Source: Metaphire vulgaris
Lineage: Eukaryota > Annelida > Clitellata > Crassiclitellata > Megascolecidae
DNA: 64,000 nt
Assembly (NCBI GenBank): GCA_018105865.1
Contig: CM030853.1
Location: forward strand, 1,508,429-1,572,428
Reading direction: 5' to 3'
Positions 22,580 to 62,387 of the stretch are shown here, piece after piece. The notes below the pieces were generated by a model, which worked only from the letters and a program-made list of their open reading frames with translations, ran no database searches and was not told the origin of the DNA. The position numbers and the translations under genes were made by a program. How positions within the stretch are numbered: the first letter of the stretch is position 1; every line of letters starts with the position of its first letter.

Positions 22580-22930
22580 ATCGCAGGAAAATTTATTGGG
22601 AGGTCATAAATTTATATCTTAGGTCATAAATTTATCAAGAAACAAGTTTGAGGTAGGTTCTAAATTTATATCCTACCCATCTACACATATAGCCTTACTT
22701 TGGCCAAGACTGAAATGTTAGGTAGGTCATAAATTTATATCATAGGTCATAAATTTATATCCTGCCCATCTACATCTTTGGTCATGACTCTGATATTCAA
22801 GGTAGGTCATAAATTTATACCCTATGTCATAAATTTATATCCTACCTATCTACATCTTTGGTCATCACTGCAAATACAAGGTAGGTCATAAATTTATATC
22901 CTAGGCCATAAATTTATATCCTACCCATCT
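22580..22930. repeat. Minisatellite GGTCATAAATTTATATCCTA
   Basis: About ten imperfect copies of a TAGGTCATAAATTTATATC unit at spacings of 20 and 75-80 bases, at the right end of the large TIR element. Confidence 0.85.
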
Positions 22931-23054
22931 CAGGAACTTATTTCATGGCGGAACTTATTTTATACGTAAGCCGCATAATTTCAGTTCCGTAGCAACTGTA
23001 GGCTCCGCCCAGGAACTTATTTTATGGCGGAACTTATTTTATACGACACCGGTT

Positions 23055-25279
<2,225 letters not shown>

Positions 25280-25755
25280 GGTTCGCGCGCTCGTCCGCGC
25301 TTCTCGAATCTACGCAAGACGCGACCCTATACTGAGGACAGGCACTTTTTTGTGGTGGAATTAAATTTTAAAATGTAGGCGTTTTTCTTTAGTTTGTTGA
25401 CAAGTTCCTGTTGTACCTTCTTAACTGCTATGATAACAATTCGAATTGTTCTTCACTCTGGTGAACATGTTGATTGATATTGAAGACTTAAAAAGTGCGA
25501 TAAGGCCATAACTTTGATTGTAGCTCGTTTCTCCTCTTATCATTATTGCTTTTGGTTCTGAAAGTCGTGGACTTTGTCTCGATTTTATCGAGTTTAGAAA
25601 ATTTTTAAAAATATTCTGGTATTAGAAAAGGTTTATCAATTTTGTGCCAGTTCATGTATCATACTTAACCAACTATTGTTTTCAATGTGTCTAATCTTTA
25701 AAATCCTTTATGATTTTGGGTAACTTTGAATTGTATTATAAAAGCACAGAAACAC
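25280..25755. other. ELOC 3' UTR and flank
   Basis: AT-rich, no frame. Probably contains the 3' UTR; no canonical AATAAA is obvious. Confidence 0.4.
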
Positions 25756-25866
25756 ATTGGTGACAGTTTTTTTATTGTAACACGCCCTCCTCTCAAATTC
25801 TTGTTTATTTTATTGTGTAGTAACATTGGTTGCTTTATAAGCATGTGTCTTCTTCTTCTTCGACCT
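25756..25866 (+). repeat. Left direct repeat flanking the satellite
   Basis: ATTGGTGACAGTTTTTTTATTG to CTTCTTCGACCT is repeated with few changes at 35614-35727, in the same orientation. Confidence 0.9.
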
Positions 25867-25940
25867 AATATAACCTAGCTCTGGAGGAAATGACTTTTCG
25901 AATGGGAAAGTTTTAAGTTTAGACTCGGACCCGTACCCGT

Positions 25941-28900
25941 GGCTATACATTGTATAGATTTTTAACGTTCAAATTTCGAAAAAAAACCGTGGACTATATA
26001 TAGTCCATGGTACCCGCGACCAAAAAATTCATGTCGATATTTCACCCAAATTTCTCTTTAGAACCTCAAACGCCTTGCAGTGATGTCAGAGGACTAGAAA
26101 ATCCGTCACTTTCCACCCTATTACCCTATTAATGTGTCTATGTTGCAAAATATAATAATGTTGGCTATACACTGTATAGATTTTTAACCCTTTAAAAAAG
26201 TCAGACACCTGATAGATATCCAAAATGCGGGTCCAGATTTCTTGTAGGCATCGACTGCGCTTCAATCGGTGCAAATGAAAGCCCTTGACACCACAAATTT
26301 TTCGTTCAAATTTCGAAAAAAACCGTGGACTATATATAGTCCATGGTATTTTTTTTCAGGCGACCAAAAATTCATGTCGATATTTCACCTAAATTTCTCT
26401 TTAGAACCCTCAAACGCCTTGCAGTGATGTCAGAGGACTAGAAAAATTCGTCACTTTCCACCCTATTAATGTGTCTATGTTGCAAAATATAATAATGTTG
26501 GCTATACACTGTATAGATTTTTAACCCTTTAAAAAAGTCAGACACCTGATAGATATCCAAAATGCGGGTCCAGATTCCTTGTAGGCATCGACTGGGCTTC
26601 AATCGGTGCAAATATGAAAGCCCTACGACACCACAAATTTTCGTTCAAATTTCGAAAAAAAACCGTGGTAAAAAAACCATGGTATTTTTTCGGGCGACCC
26701 AAAAATTCATGTCGATATTTCACCTAAATTTCTCTTTAGAACCCTCAAACGCCTTGCAGTGATGTCAGAGGACTAGAAAAATCCGTCACTTTCCACCCTA
26801 TTAATGTGTCTATGTTGCAAAATATAATAATGGTGGCTATACACTGTATAGATTTTTAACCCTTTATAAAAGTCAGACACCTGATAGATATCCAAAATGC
26901 GGGTCCAGATTCCTTGTAGGCATCGACTGGGCTTCAATCGGTGCAAATATGAAAGCCCTACGACACCACAAATTTTCGTTCAAATTTCGAAAAAAAACCG
27001 TGGACTATAGTCCATGGTATTTTTTCGGGCGACCCAAAAATTCATGTCGATATTTCACCCAAATTTCTCTTTAGAACCCTCAAACGCCTTGCAGTGATGT
27101 CAGAGGACTAGAAAAATCCGTCACTTTCCACCCTATTAATGTGTCTATGTTGCAAAATATAATAATGGTGGCTATACCCTGTATAGATTTTTAACCCTTT
27201 AAAAAAGTCAGACACCTGATAGATATCCAAAATGCGGGTCCAGATTCCTTGTAGGCATCGACTGGGCTTCAATCGGTGCAAATATGAAAGCCCTACGACA
27301 CCACAAATTTTCGTTCAAATTTCGAAAAAAAACCGTGGACTATAGTCCATGGTATTTTTCAGGCGACCCAAAAATTCATGTCGATATTTCACCTAAATTT
27401 CTCTTTAGAACCCTCAAACGCCTTGCAGTGATGTCAGAGGACTAGAAAAATTCGTCACTTTCCACCCTATTAATGTGTCTATGTTGCAAAATATAATAAT
27501 GTTGGCTATACACTGTATAGATTTTTAACCCTTTAAAAAAGTCAGACACCTGATAGATATCCAAAATGCGGGTCCAGATTCCTTGTAGGCATCGACTGGG
27601 CTTCAATCGGTGCAAATATGAAAGCCCTACGACACCACAAATTTTCGTTCAAATTTCGAAAAAACCGTGGGTAAAAACCATGGTATTTTTCGGGCGACCT
27701 AAAAATTCATGTCGATATTTCACCTAAATTTCTCTTTAGAACCTCAAACGCCTTGCAGTGATGTCAGAGGACTAGAAAAATCCGTCACTTTCCACCCTAT
27801 TAATGTGTCTATGTTGCAAAATATAATAATGGTGGCTATACCCTGTATAGATTTTTAACCCTTTAAAAAGTCAGACACCTGATAGATATCCAAAATGCGG
27901 GTCCAGATTCCTTGTAGGCATCGACTGGGCTTCAATCGGTGCAAATATGAAAGCCCTACGACACCACAAATTTTCGTTCAAATTTCGAAAAAACCGTGGA
28001 CTATAGTCCATGGTATTTTTCAGGCGACCCAAAAATTCATGTCGATATTTCACCCAAATTTCTCTTTAGAACCTCAAACGCCTTGCAGTGATGTCAGAGG
28101 ACTAGAAAAATCCGTCACTTTCCACCCTATTAATGTGTCTATGTTGCAAAATATAATAATGGTGGCTATACCCTGTATAGATTTTTAACCCTTTAAAAAG
28201 TCAGACACCTGATAGATATCCAAAATGCGGGTCCAGATTCCTTGTAGGCATCGACTGGGCTTCAATCGGTGCAAATATGAAAGCCCTACGACACCACAAA
28301 TTTTCGTTCAAATTTCGAAAAAAAACATATAGTCCATGGTATTTTTCGGGCGACCCAAAAATTCATGTCGATATTTCACCCAAATTTCTCTTTAGAACCC
28401 TCAAACGCCTTGCAGTGATGTCAGAGGACTAGAAAAATCCGTCACCACCCTATTAATGTGTCTATGTTGCAAAATATAATAATGGTGGCTATACCCTGTA
28501 TAGATTTTTAACCCTTTAAAAAGTCAGACACCTGATAGATATCCAAAATGCGGGTCCAGATTCCTTGTAGGCATCGACTGGGCTTCAATCGGTGCAAATA
28601 TGAAAGCCCTACGACACCACAAATTTTCGTTCGAAAAAACCGTGGCCATGGTATTTTTTCGGGCGACCCAAAAATTCATGTCGATATTTCACCTAAATTT
28701 CCTTTTAGAACCCTCAAACGCCTTGCAGTGATGTCAGAGGACTAGAAAAATCCGTCACTTTCCACCCTATTAATGTGTCTATGTTGCAAAATATAATAAT
28801 GGTGGCTATACATTGTATAGATTTTTAACCCTTTAAAAAAGTCAGACACCTGATAGATATCCAAAATGCGGGTCCAGATTCCTTGTAGGCATCGACTGGG

Positions 28901-31900
28901 CTTCAATCGGTGCAAATATGAAAGCCCTACGACACCACAAATTTTCGTTCAAATTTCGAAAAAACATATAGTCCATGGTATTTTTCGGGCGACCCAAAAA
29001 TTCATGTCGATATTTCACCTAAATTTTCCTTTAGAACCCTCAAACGCCTTGCAGTGATGTCAGAGGACTAGAAAAATCCGTCACTTTCCACCCTATTAAT
29101 GTGTCTATGTTGCAAAATATAATAATGGTGGCTATACCCTGTATAGATTTTTAACCCTTTAAAAAGTCAGACACCTGATAGATATCCAAAATGCGGGTCC
29201 AGATTCCTTGTAGGCATCGACTGGGCTTCAATCGGTGCAAATATGAAAGCCCTACGACACCACAAGTTTTCGTTCAAATTTCGAAGAAAAAAACCGTGGA
29301 CTATAGTCCATGGTATTTTTCGGGCGACCCAAAAATTCATGTCGATATTTCACCCAAATTTCTCTCTAGAACCCTCAAACGCCTTGCAGTGATGTCAGTG
29401 GACTAGAAAAATCCGTCACTTTCCACCCTATTAATGTGTCTATGTTGCAAAATATAATAATGGTGGCTATACACTGTATAGATTTTTAACCCTTAAAAAA
29501 GTCAGACACCTGATAGATATCCAAAATGCGGGTCCAGATTCCTTGTAGGCATCGACTGGGCTTCAATCGGTGCAAATATGAAAGCCCTACGACACCACAA
29601 ATTTTCGTTCAAATTTCGAAAAAAACCGTGGACTATAGTCCATGGTATTTTTCAGGCGACCCAAAAATTCATGTCGATATTTCACCCAAATTTCTCTTTA
29701 GAACCCTCAAACGCCTTGCAGTGATGTCAGAGGACTAGAAAAATCCGTCACTTTCCACCCTATTAATGTGTCTATGTTGCAAAATATAATAATGGTGGCT
29801 ATACCCTGTATAGATTTTTAACCCTTTAAAAAAGTCAGACACCTGATAGATATCCAAAATGCGGGTCCAGATTCCTTGTAGGCATCGACTGGGCTTCAAT
29901 CGGTGCAAATATGAAAGCCCTACGACACCACAAATTTTCGTTCAAATTTCGAAAAAAAACCGTGGACTATATAGTCCATGGTATTTTTTCGGGCGACCCA
30001 AAAATTCATGTCGATATTTCACCCAAATTTCTCTTTAGAACCCTCAAACGCCTTGCAGTGATGTCAGAGGACTAGAAAAATCCGTCACTTTCCACCATAT
30101 TAATGTGTCTATGTTGCAAAATATAATAATGGTGGCTATACCCTGTATAGATTTTTAACCCTTTAAAAAGTCAGACACCTGATAGATATCCAAAATGCGG
30201 GTCCAGATTCCTTGTAGGCATCGACTGGGCTTCAATCGGTGCAAATATGAAAGCCCTACGACACCACAAATTTTCGTTCAAATTTCGAAAAAAAACCGTG
30301 GACTATAGTCCATGGTATTTTTTCGGGCGACCCAAAAATTCATGTCGATATTTCACCCAAATTTCTCTTTAGAACCCTCAAACGCCTTGCAGTGATGTCA
30401 GAGGACTAGAAAAATCCGTCACTTTCCACCCTATTAATGTGTCTATGTTGCAAAATATAATAATGGTGGCTATACCCTGTATAGATTTTTAACCCTTTAA
30501 AAAAGTCAGACACCTGATAGATATCCAAAATGCGGGTCCAGATTCCTTGTAGGCATCGACTGGGCTTCAATCGGTGCAAATATGAAAGCCCTACGACACC
30601 ACAAATTTTCGTTCAAATTTCGAAAAAAAACCGTGGACTATAGTCCATGGTATTTTTTCGGGCGACCCAAAAATTCATGTCGATATTTCACCCAAATTTC
30701 TCTTTAGAACCCTCAAACGCCTTGCAGTGATGTCAGAGGACTAGAAAAATCCGTCACTTTCCACCCTATTAATGTGTCTATGTTGCAAAATATAATAATG
30801 GTGGCTATACCCTGTATAGATTTTTAACCCTTTATAAAAGTCAGACACCTGATAGATATCCCAAATGCGGGTCCAGATTCCTTGTAGGCATCGACTGGGC
30901 TTCAATCGGTGCAAATATGAAATCCCTACGACACCACAAGTTTTCGTTCAAATTTCGAAAAAAAACCGTGGACTATAGTCCATGGTATTTTTCGGGCGAC
31001 CCAAAAATTCATGTCGATATTTCACCCAAATTTCTCTCTAGAACCCTCAAACGCCTTGCAGTGATGTCAGAGGACTAGAAAAATCCGTCACTTTCCACCC
31101 TATTAATGTGTCTATGTTGCAAAATATAATAATGGTGGCTATACCTGTATAGATTTTTAACCCTTTAAAAAGTCAGACACCTGATAGATATCCAAAATGC
31201 GGGTCCAGATTCCTTGTAGGCATCGACTGGGCTTCAATCGGTGCAAATATGAAAGCCCTACGACACCACAAATTTTCGTTCAAATTTCGAAAAAAAAACC
31301 GTGGACTATAGTCCATGGTATTTTTTCGGGCGACCCAAAAATTCATGTCGATATTTCACCTAAATTTCTCTTTAGAACCCTCAAACGCCTTGCAGTGATG
31401 TCAGAGGACTAGAAAAATCCGTCACTTTCCACCCTATTAATGTGTCTATGTTGCAAAATATAATAATGGTGGCTATACACTGTATAGATTTTTAACCCTT
31501 TAAAAAGTCAGACACCTGATAGATATCCAAAATGTCCGGGTCCAGATTCCTTGTAGGCATCGACTGGGCTTCAATCGGTGCAAATATGAAAGCCCTACGA
31601 CACCACAAATTTTCGTTCAAATTTCGTATAAAAAAAAAAAACCGTGGAAAAGTCCATGGTATTTTTCGGGCGACCCAAAAATTCATGTCGATATTTCACC
31701 TAAATTTCTCTTTAGAACCCTCAAACGCCTTGCAGTGATGTCAGAGGACTAGAAAAATCCGTCACTTTCCACCCTATTAATGTGTCTATGTTGCAAAATA
31801 TAATAATGGTGGCTATACCCTGTATAGATTTTTAACCCTTTAAAAAAGTCAGACACCTGATAGATATCCAAAATGCGGGTCCAGATTCCTTGTAGGCATC

Positions 31901-34900
31901 GACTGGGCTTCAATCGGTGCAAATATGAAAGCCCTACGACACCACAAATTTTCGTTCAAATTTCGAAAAAAAACATATAGTCCATGGTATTTTTTCGGGC
32001 GACCCAAAAATTCATGTCGATATTTCACCCAAATTTCTCTTTAGAACCCTCAAACGCCTTGCAGTGATGTCAGAGGACTAGAAAAATCCGTCACTTTCCA
32101 CCCTATTAATGTGTCTATGTTGCAAAATATAATAATGGTGGCTATACCCTGTATAGATTTTTAACCCTTTAAAAAAGTCAGACACCTGATAGATATCCAA
32201 AATGCGGGTCCAGATTCCTTGTAGGCATCGACTGGGCTTCAATCGGTGCAAATATGAAAGCCCTACGACACCACAAATTTTCGTTCAAATTTCGAAAAAA
32301 AACCGTGGACTATAGTCCATGGTATTTTTCAGGACCCAAAAAATTCATGTCGATATTTCACCTAAATTTCCTTTTAGAACCCTCAAACGCCTTGCAGTGA
32401 TGTCAGAGGACTAGAAAAATCCGTCACTTTCCACCCTATTAATGTGTCTATGTTGCAAAATATAATAATGGTGGCTATACCCTGTATAGATTTTTAACCC
32501 TTTAAAAAGTCAGACACCTGATAGATATCCAAAATGCGGGTCCAGATTCCTTGTAGGCATCGACTGGGCTTCAATCGGTGCAAATATGAAAGCCCTACGA
32601 CACCACAAATTTTCGTTCAAATTTCGAAAAAAAAAAAACATATAGTCCATGGTATTTTTCGGGCGACCCAAAAATTCATGTCGATATTTCACCCAAATTT
32701 CTCTTTAGAACCCTCAAACGCCTTGCAGTGATGTCAGAGGACTAGAAAAATCCGTCACTTTCCACCCTATTAATGTGTCTATGTTGCAAAATATAATAAT
32801 GGTGGCTATACCCTGTATAGATTTTTAACCCTTTAAAAAAGTCAGACACCTGATAGATATCCAAAATGCGGGTCCAGATTCCTTGTAGGCATCGACTGGG
32901 CTTCAATCGGTGCAAATATGAAAGCCCTACGACACCACAAATTTTCGTTCAAATTTCGAAAAAAAACCGTGGACTATAGTCCATGGTATTTTTTCGGGCG
33001 ACCCAAAAATTCATGTCGATATTTCACCTAAATTTCCTTTTAGAACCCTCAAACGCCTTGCAGTGATGTCAGAGGACTAGAAAAATCCGTCACTTTCCAC
33101 CCTATTAATGTGTCTATGTTGCAAAATATAATAATGGTGGCTATACCCTGTATAGATTTTTAACCCTTTAAAAAAGTCAGACACCTGATAGATATCCAAA
33201 ATGCGGGTCCAGATTCCTTGTAGGCATCGACTGGGCTTCAATCGGTGCAAATATGAAAGCCCTACGACACCACAAATTTTCGTTCAAATTTCGAAAAAAC
33301 CGTGGACTATAGTCCATGGTATTTTTCAGGCGACCCAAAAATTCATGTCGATATTTCACCCAAATTTCTCTTTAGAACCTCAAACGCCTTGCAGTGATGT
33401 CAGAGGACTAGAAAAATCCGTCACTTTCCACCCTATTAATGTGTCTATGTTGCAAAATATAATAATGGTGGCTATACCCTGTATAGATTTTTAACCCTTT
33501 AAAAAAGTCAGACACCTGATAGATATCCAAAATGCGGGTCCAGATTCCTTGTAGGCATCGACTGGGCTTCAATCGGTGCAAATATGAAAGCCCTACGACA
33601 CCACAAATTTTCGTTCAAATTTCGAAAAAACCGTGGACTATATATAGTCCATGGTATTTTTCGGGACCCAAAAATTCATGTCGATATTTCACCCAAATTT
33701 CTCTTTAGAACCCTCAAACGCCTTGCAGTGATGTCAGAGGACTAGAAAAATCCGTCACTTTCCACCCTATTAATGTGTCTATGTTGCAAAATATAATAAT
33801 GGTGGCTATACCTGTATAGATTTTTAACCCTTTAAAAAGTCAGACACCTGATAGATATCCAAAATGCGGGTCCAGATTCCTTGTAGGCATCGACTGGGCT
33901 TCAATCGGTGCAAATATGAAAGCCCTACGACACCACAAATTTTCGTTCAAATTTCGAAAAAAAACCGTGGACAGTCCATGGTATTTTTTCGGGCGACCCA
34001 AAAATTCATGTCGATATTTCACCTAAATTTCCTTTTAGAACCCTCAAACGCCTTGCAGTGATGTCAGAGGACTAGAAAAATCCGTCACTTTCCACCCTAT
34101 TAATGTGTCTATGTTGCAAAATATAATAATGGTGGCTATACCCTGTATAGATTTTTAACCCTTTAAAAAAGTCAGACACCTGATAGATATCCAAAATGCG
34201 GGTCCAGATTCCTTGTAGGCATCGACTGGGCTTCAATCGGTGCAAATATGAAAGCCCTACGACACCACAAATTTTCGTTCAAATTTCGAAAAAAAACCGT
34301 GGACTATAGTCCATGGTATTTTTTCGGGCGACCCAAAAATTCATGTCGATATTTCACCCAAATTTCTCTTTAGAGCCCTCAAACGCCTTGCAGTGATGTC
34401 AGAGGACTAGAAAAATCCGTCACTTTCCACCCTATTACCCTATTAATGTGTCTATGTTGCAAAATATAATAATGTTGGCTATACACTGTATAGATTTTTA
34501 ACCCTTTAAAAAAGTCAGACACCTGATAGATATCCAAAATGCGGGTCCAGATTCCTTGTAGGCATCGACTGGGCTTCAATCGGTGCAAATATGAAAGCCC
34601 TACGACACCACAAATTTTCGTTCAAATTCGAAAAAAAAAACCGTGGACTATAGTCCATGGTATTTTTTCGGGCGACCCAAAAAATTCATGTCGATATTTC
34701 ACCCAAATTTCTCTTTAGAACCTCAAACGCCTTGCAGTGATGTCAGAGGACTAGAAAAAATCCGTCACTTTCCACCCTATTAATGTGTCTATGTTGCAAA
34801 ATATAATAATGGTGGCTATACCTGTATAGATTTTTAACCCTTTAAAAAAGTCAGACACCTGATAGATATCCAAAATGCGGGTCCAGATTCCTTGTAGGCA

Positions 34901-35615
34901 TCGACTGGGCTTCAATCGGTGCAAATATGAAAGCCCTACGACACCACAAATTTTCGTTCAAATTTCGAAAAAAAACCGTGGACTATATATAGTCCATGGT
35001 ATTTTTCAGGCGACCCAAAAATTCATGTCGATATTTCACCCAAATTTCTCTTTAGAACCCTCAAACGCCTTGCAGTGATGTCAGAGGACTAGAAAAATCC
35101 GTCACTTTCCACCCTATTAATGTGTCTATGTTGCAAAATATAATAATGGTGGCTATACCCTGTATAGATTTTTAACCCTTTAAAAAGTCAGACACCTGAT
35201 AGATATCCCAAAATGCGGGTCCAGATTCCTTGTAGGCATCGACTGGGCTTCAATCGGTGCAAATATGAAAGCCCTACGACACCACAAATTTTCGTTCAAA
35301 TTTCGAAAAAAAACCGTGGATGGTTTTTTTCGGGCGACCCAAAAATTCATGTCGATATTTCACCCAAATTTCTCTTTAGAACCCTCAAACGCCTTGCAGT
35401 GATGTCAGAGGACTAGAAAAATCCGTCACTTTCCACCCTATTAATGTGTCTATGTTGCAAAATATAATAATGGTGGCTATACACTGTATAGATTTTTAAC
35501 CCCCTTTAAAAAAGTCAGACACCTGATAGATATCCAAAATGCGGGTCCAGATTCCTTGTAGGCATCGACTGGGCTTCAATCGGTGCAAATATGAAAGCCC
35601 TACGACACCACAAAT
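25941..35615. repeat. Satellite array, about 333-bp unit, 29 copies
   Basis: The marker GACACCTGATAGATATCC occurs 29 times between 26209 and 35521, a mean period of 333 bases (about 318 to 342). Each unit has CAAACGCCTTGCAGTGATGT, TATTAATGTGTCTATGTTGC, CCAGATTCCTTGTAGGCATC and a palindrome around CCGTGGACTATAGTCCATGG. Copies are mostly very similar, with length changes concentrated at the palindrome and adjoining A run. The short frames repeated in every unit are not proteins: they are broken at different points and show no codon-position bias. Confidence 0.97.
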
Positions 35616-35727
35616 TGGTGACAGTTTTTTTTATTGTAACACCCCTCCTCTCAAATTCTTGTTTATTTTATTGTGTAGTAACATTGGTTGCTTTATAAAC
35701 ATGTGTCTTCTTCTTTTTCTTGGACCT
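35614..35727 (+). repeat. Right direct repeat flanking the satellite
   Basis: Second copy of 25756-25866; it begins inside a truncated satellite unit, directly after CGACACCACAAA. Confidence 0.9.
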
Positions 35728-36143
35728 GAAAATGGAATTAATTTACAGTTATGTGGATTTGTTGCTAATCCAGTTGTGCTGTTTGTAGTGCTAATCAAAA
35801 CATAAAGCTCATTATGTTGTTTATGCCTCCAAGATATGTGTAAACTGACTACTGTACAGTGTGTATCACAATTTGATATCTAAAGCCACTTTTCAACTAT
35901 GCCAATGGTCTACGTAACACCATATTCGTGGAGAAATTGCAGAAAAATCTAGATTTTTATTTCTAGATTAGCCACCAAGATATCCAGCTTATGATTTGCA
36001 ATTTCAAAATAATGCAACTTGGTTACAGTATTAAGATAAAGTGTTAAACAAAGCAAGTCATAGTAACAATTGTTGCAAAAATGATCTGTTAGAATATATG
36101 TACAGCGTGCATGTATGTATGTGTGTGTATAACTGTATATATA

Positions 36144-36215
<72 letters not shown>

Positions 36216-38063
36216 AAGTTGCAAAGATGCAAGATAAACAACAAATCATCACAACAAATCATCATATAGGATGCTCACAAAACTAAATGTACAGCAATAT
36301 TCTGTGAGTTCTTTGCTAGAAGTTTAGAAGTTGCAGGTAACCCAGTTGAAAAATATCACAAAACACATTATCATTAGCAGATTTACTACATACCGGTACT
36401 GATGGAGAAAATCAGAATTTGTACACTTTTACGACTACATACACTGTATTTGCATCACAAGAAGACTACTAGATCAGAATTTCAGGACAGTATGAACGTC
36501 CGAAACAAATTTAACAGTTCATTTACTAACGTAGAATAGATCGGTATTCACTTATCGACATCATTTTGTCGTCTCGTACTTTTGCTGATAAATACAGCGT
36601 AAAGCTAACCGCAGACTGCACACATAAAGGAGGATATTACATAACCATATTTACTGATTAGTTGCATAAATCTATGTCCTGAGAGGCCATAGATGCATCC
36701 ACAACTCAGAAGTTGCATTTTCAAACGAACTAACATAAAATCCCATCAAAACTACGCAATTCACAACGGCCGGGGTGCTGTTCTTATCCTTTGGGAGGCC
36801 ACCCACAAATTTAATACAGTACAGGGTATGCCTTAACCTGGAAATAAAAAATTCATATAATCTGCCAATTCCCAAATCCAATTTGAGTGGGAAAACCCCC
36901 CCAAAAGATCATATATATATATATTTGATTCCCATGGTACTCCGTTCCCAATGGAATATACAGCATATGTATATATTGTTTTCATAAGGGTCCAAATAAT
37001 AAGAGCCTAGGTAATAAAGGTCCTGTATCTAATGGGACAAGAACCTAAAAGATTATAAATAAATGCCCTGATGCATATATGTAACTTTCTCAAATCTGTG
37101 CTTTTCACATAAAACACTGAAAACAACGCATTAGACACAGTTTGTTATATATTAAAATGTATTAATGTTATTTTAATAAATACTGCCAGCTACCATCAAA
37201 TGACTAGATTTTTACAGTGTGCGCGCGCGCGCGCATGTGTAAAAGTTACCAACTATGTTACAAGACTCAACTCGATTCACATCAGACGTTACGGTGATCA
37301 AGTTTTTACAGAAGTTATCACGACAAACACCAAGCCACATCAACAAGCATCGAAAGACATGATGGCAAACAGTGGAAATTGAACCAGTTCTAAATCGACT
37401 ACAGACTCTACGCTAATCGCGGTTCACGATTAAAAAGACCGGATAACGGCATGTTTAGGCAAGAAGATCTTCTGGAATTTGTCAATTTTCCTAGCTAACT
37501 TAATGGTACTTGTATCAAAAGCAAGCAAAATTGAGAAAAACACCAAAACTTACGTGCAATTTTATCCGTATTTTATCGCCAAAGAAACAGCACACACACA
37601 CACACACATATATATACACACACTGTTAACAATAATGAATGAGACTGGGGGAGGGGGTTAGGGTTTTACAGATCCTCGTAAGTCATCTGAACTCTGATAA
37701 TTCTGAAAGCTTCTTCAGTATTACGTTTGGTTAGAAAAGGCCAAGAGAAAGGAAAAATCTTAGCAGGAAAAGGAAATCCACAGGAACAACATAACATTAA
37801 TCTTACAACCAGTTTAATGCGGCCCCATTTTGTCTGCACACCATTTCTCGGGTTTCCTACAACAAAAATTTGTGCAGTCAAAACACTAGTCTAATCCAGT
37901 GATTTCACCACAATATTTTTCTATTTGTTTCCTTAAAATGTGGGACATGACTAAGCAAGCCTTGAGAATCGTTCATTATCATTGTTGTGTCATTATGTAT
38001 TCAATAACTAATGTCAATTTTGCATGGAACACAATTTGAACAAAATTATTTGACACTAAGTCC
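35728..38063. other. Region between satellite and PLCB 3' end
   Basis: AT-rich, with TA/CA runs at 36118-36214, a GC run at 37219-37234 and CA at 37592-37622. No gene or RNA recognised; part may be a longer PLCB 3' UTR. Confidence 0.5.
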
Positions 38064-38069
38064 TTTATT
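38064..38069 (-). terminator. Candidate poly(A) signal of PLCB
   Basis: AATAAA on the minus strand about 105 bases after the stop codon. Only the hexamer supports it. Confidence 0.35.
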
Positions 38070-38171
38070 AATGTCATAAACATCATAATCATCATCATAA
38101 TCACCATCATAATAATCATCATCATCATTATCGCCACCATTCATTAATCACCATACTTACTAACCCCAACA

Positions 38172-62387
<24,216 letters not shown>

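Larger units (their letters stand above)
19146..23054. mobile_element. Large non-autonomous TIR element with nested tandem repeats
   Basis: The left end (GGTGTCATATAAAATAAG, TTCCGCTATAAAATAAGTTCC; 19149-19190) recurs as a near-perfect inverted repeat at 23010-23050, and a second inner copy is at 22932-22970. Between them lie two direct copies of a ~250-base segment (19349-19598, 22276-22528), a four-to-five unit tandem array, and a minisatellite. No transposase frame is present, so it would need a partner elsewhere. Class unknown; no clear target duplication. Confidence 0.65.

Noticed and set aside
25941..35615. CRISPR-like regular array
   Set aside because: Whole 333-bp units repeat with no unique spacers, and the host is clearly an animal.
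26562..35805. Repeated short protein frame starting MRVQIPCRHRLGF in each satellite unit
   Set aside because: It recurs because the DNA unit recurs; frame length and C-terminus change with indels in the A run and palindrome, so it is not under protein constraint.
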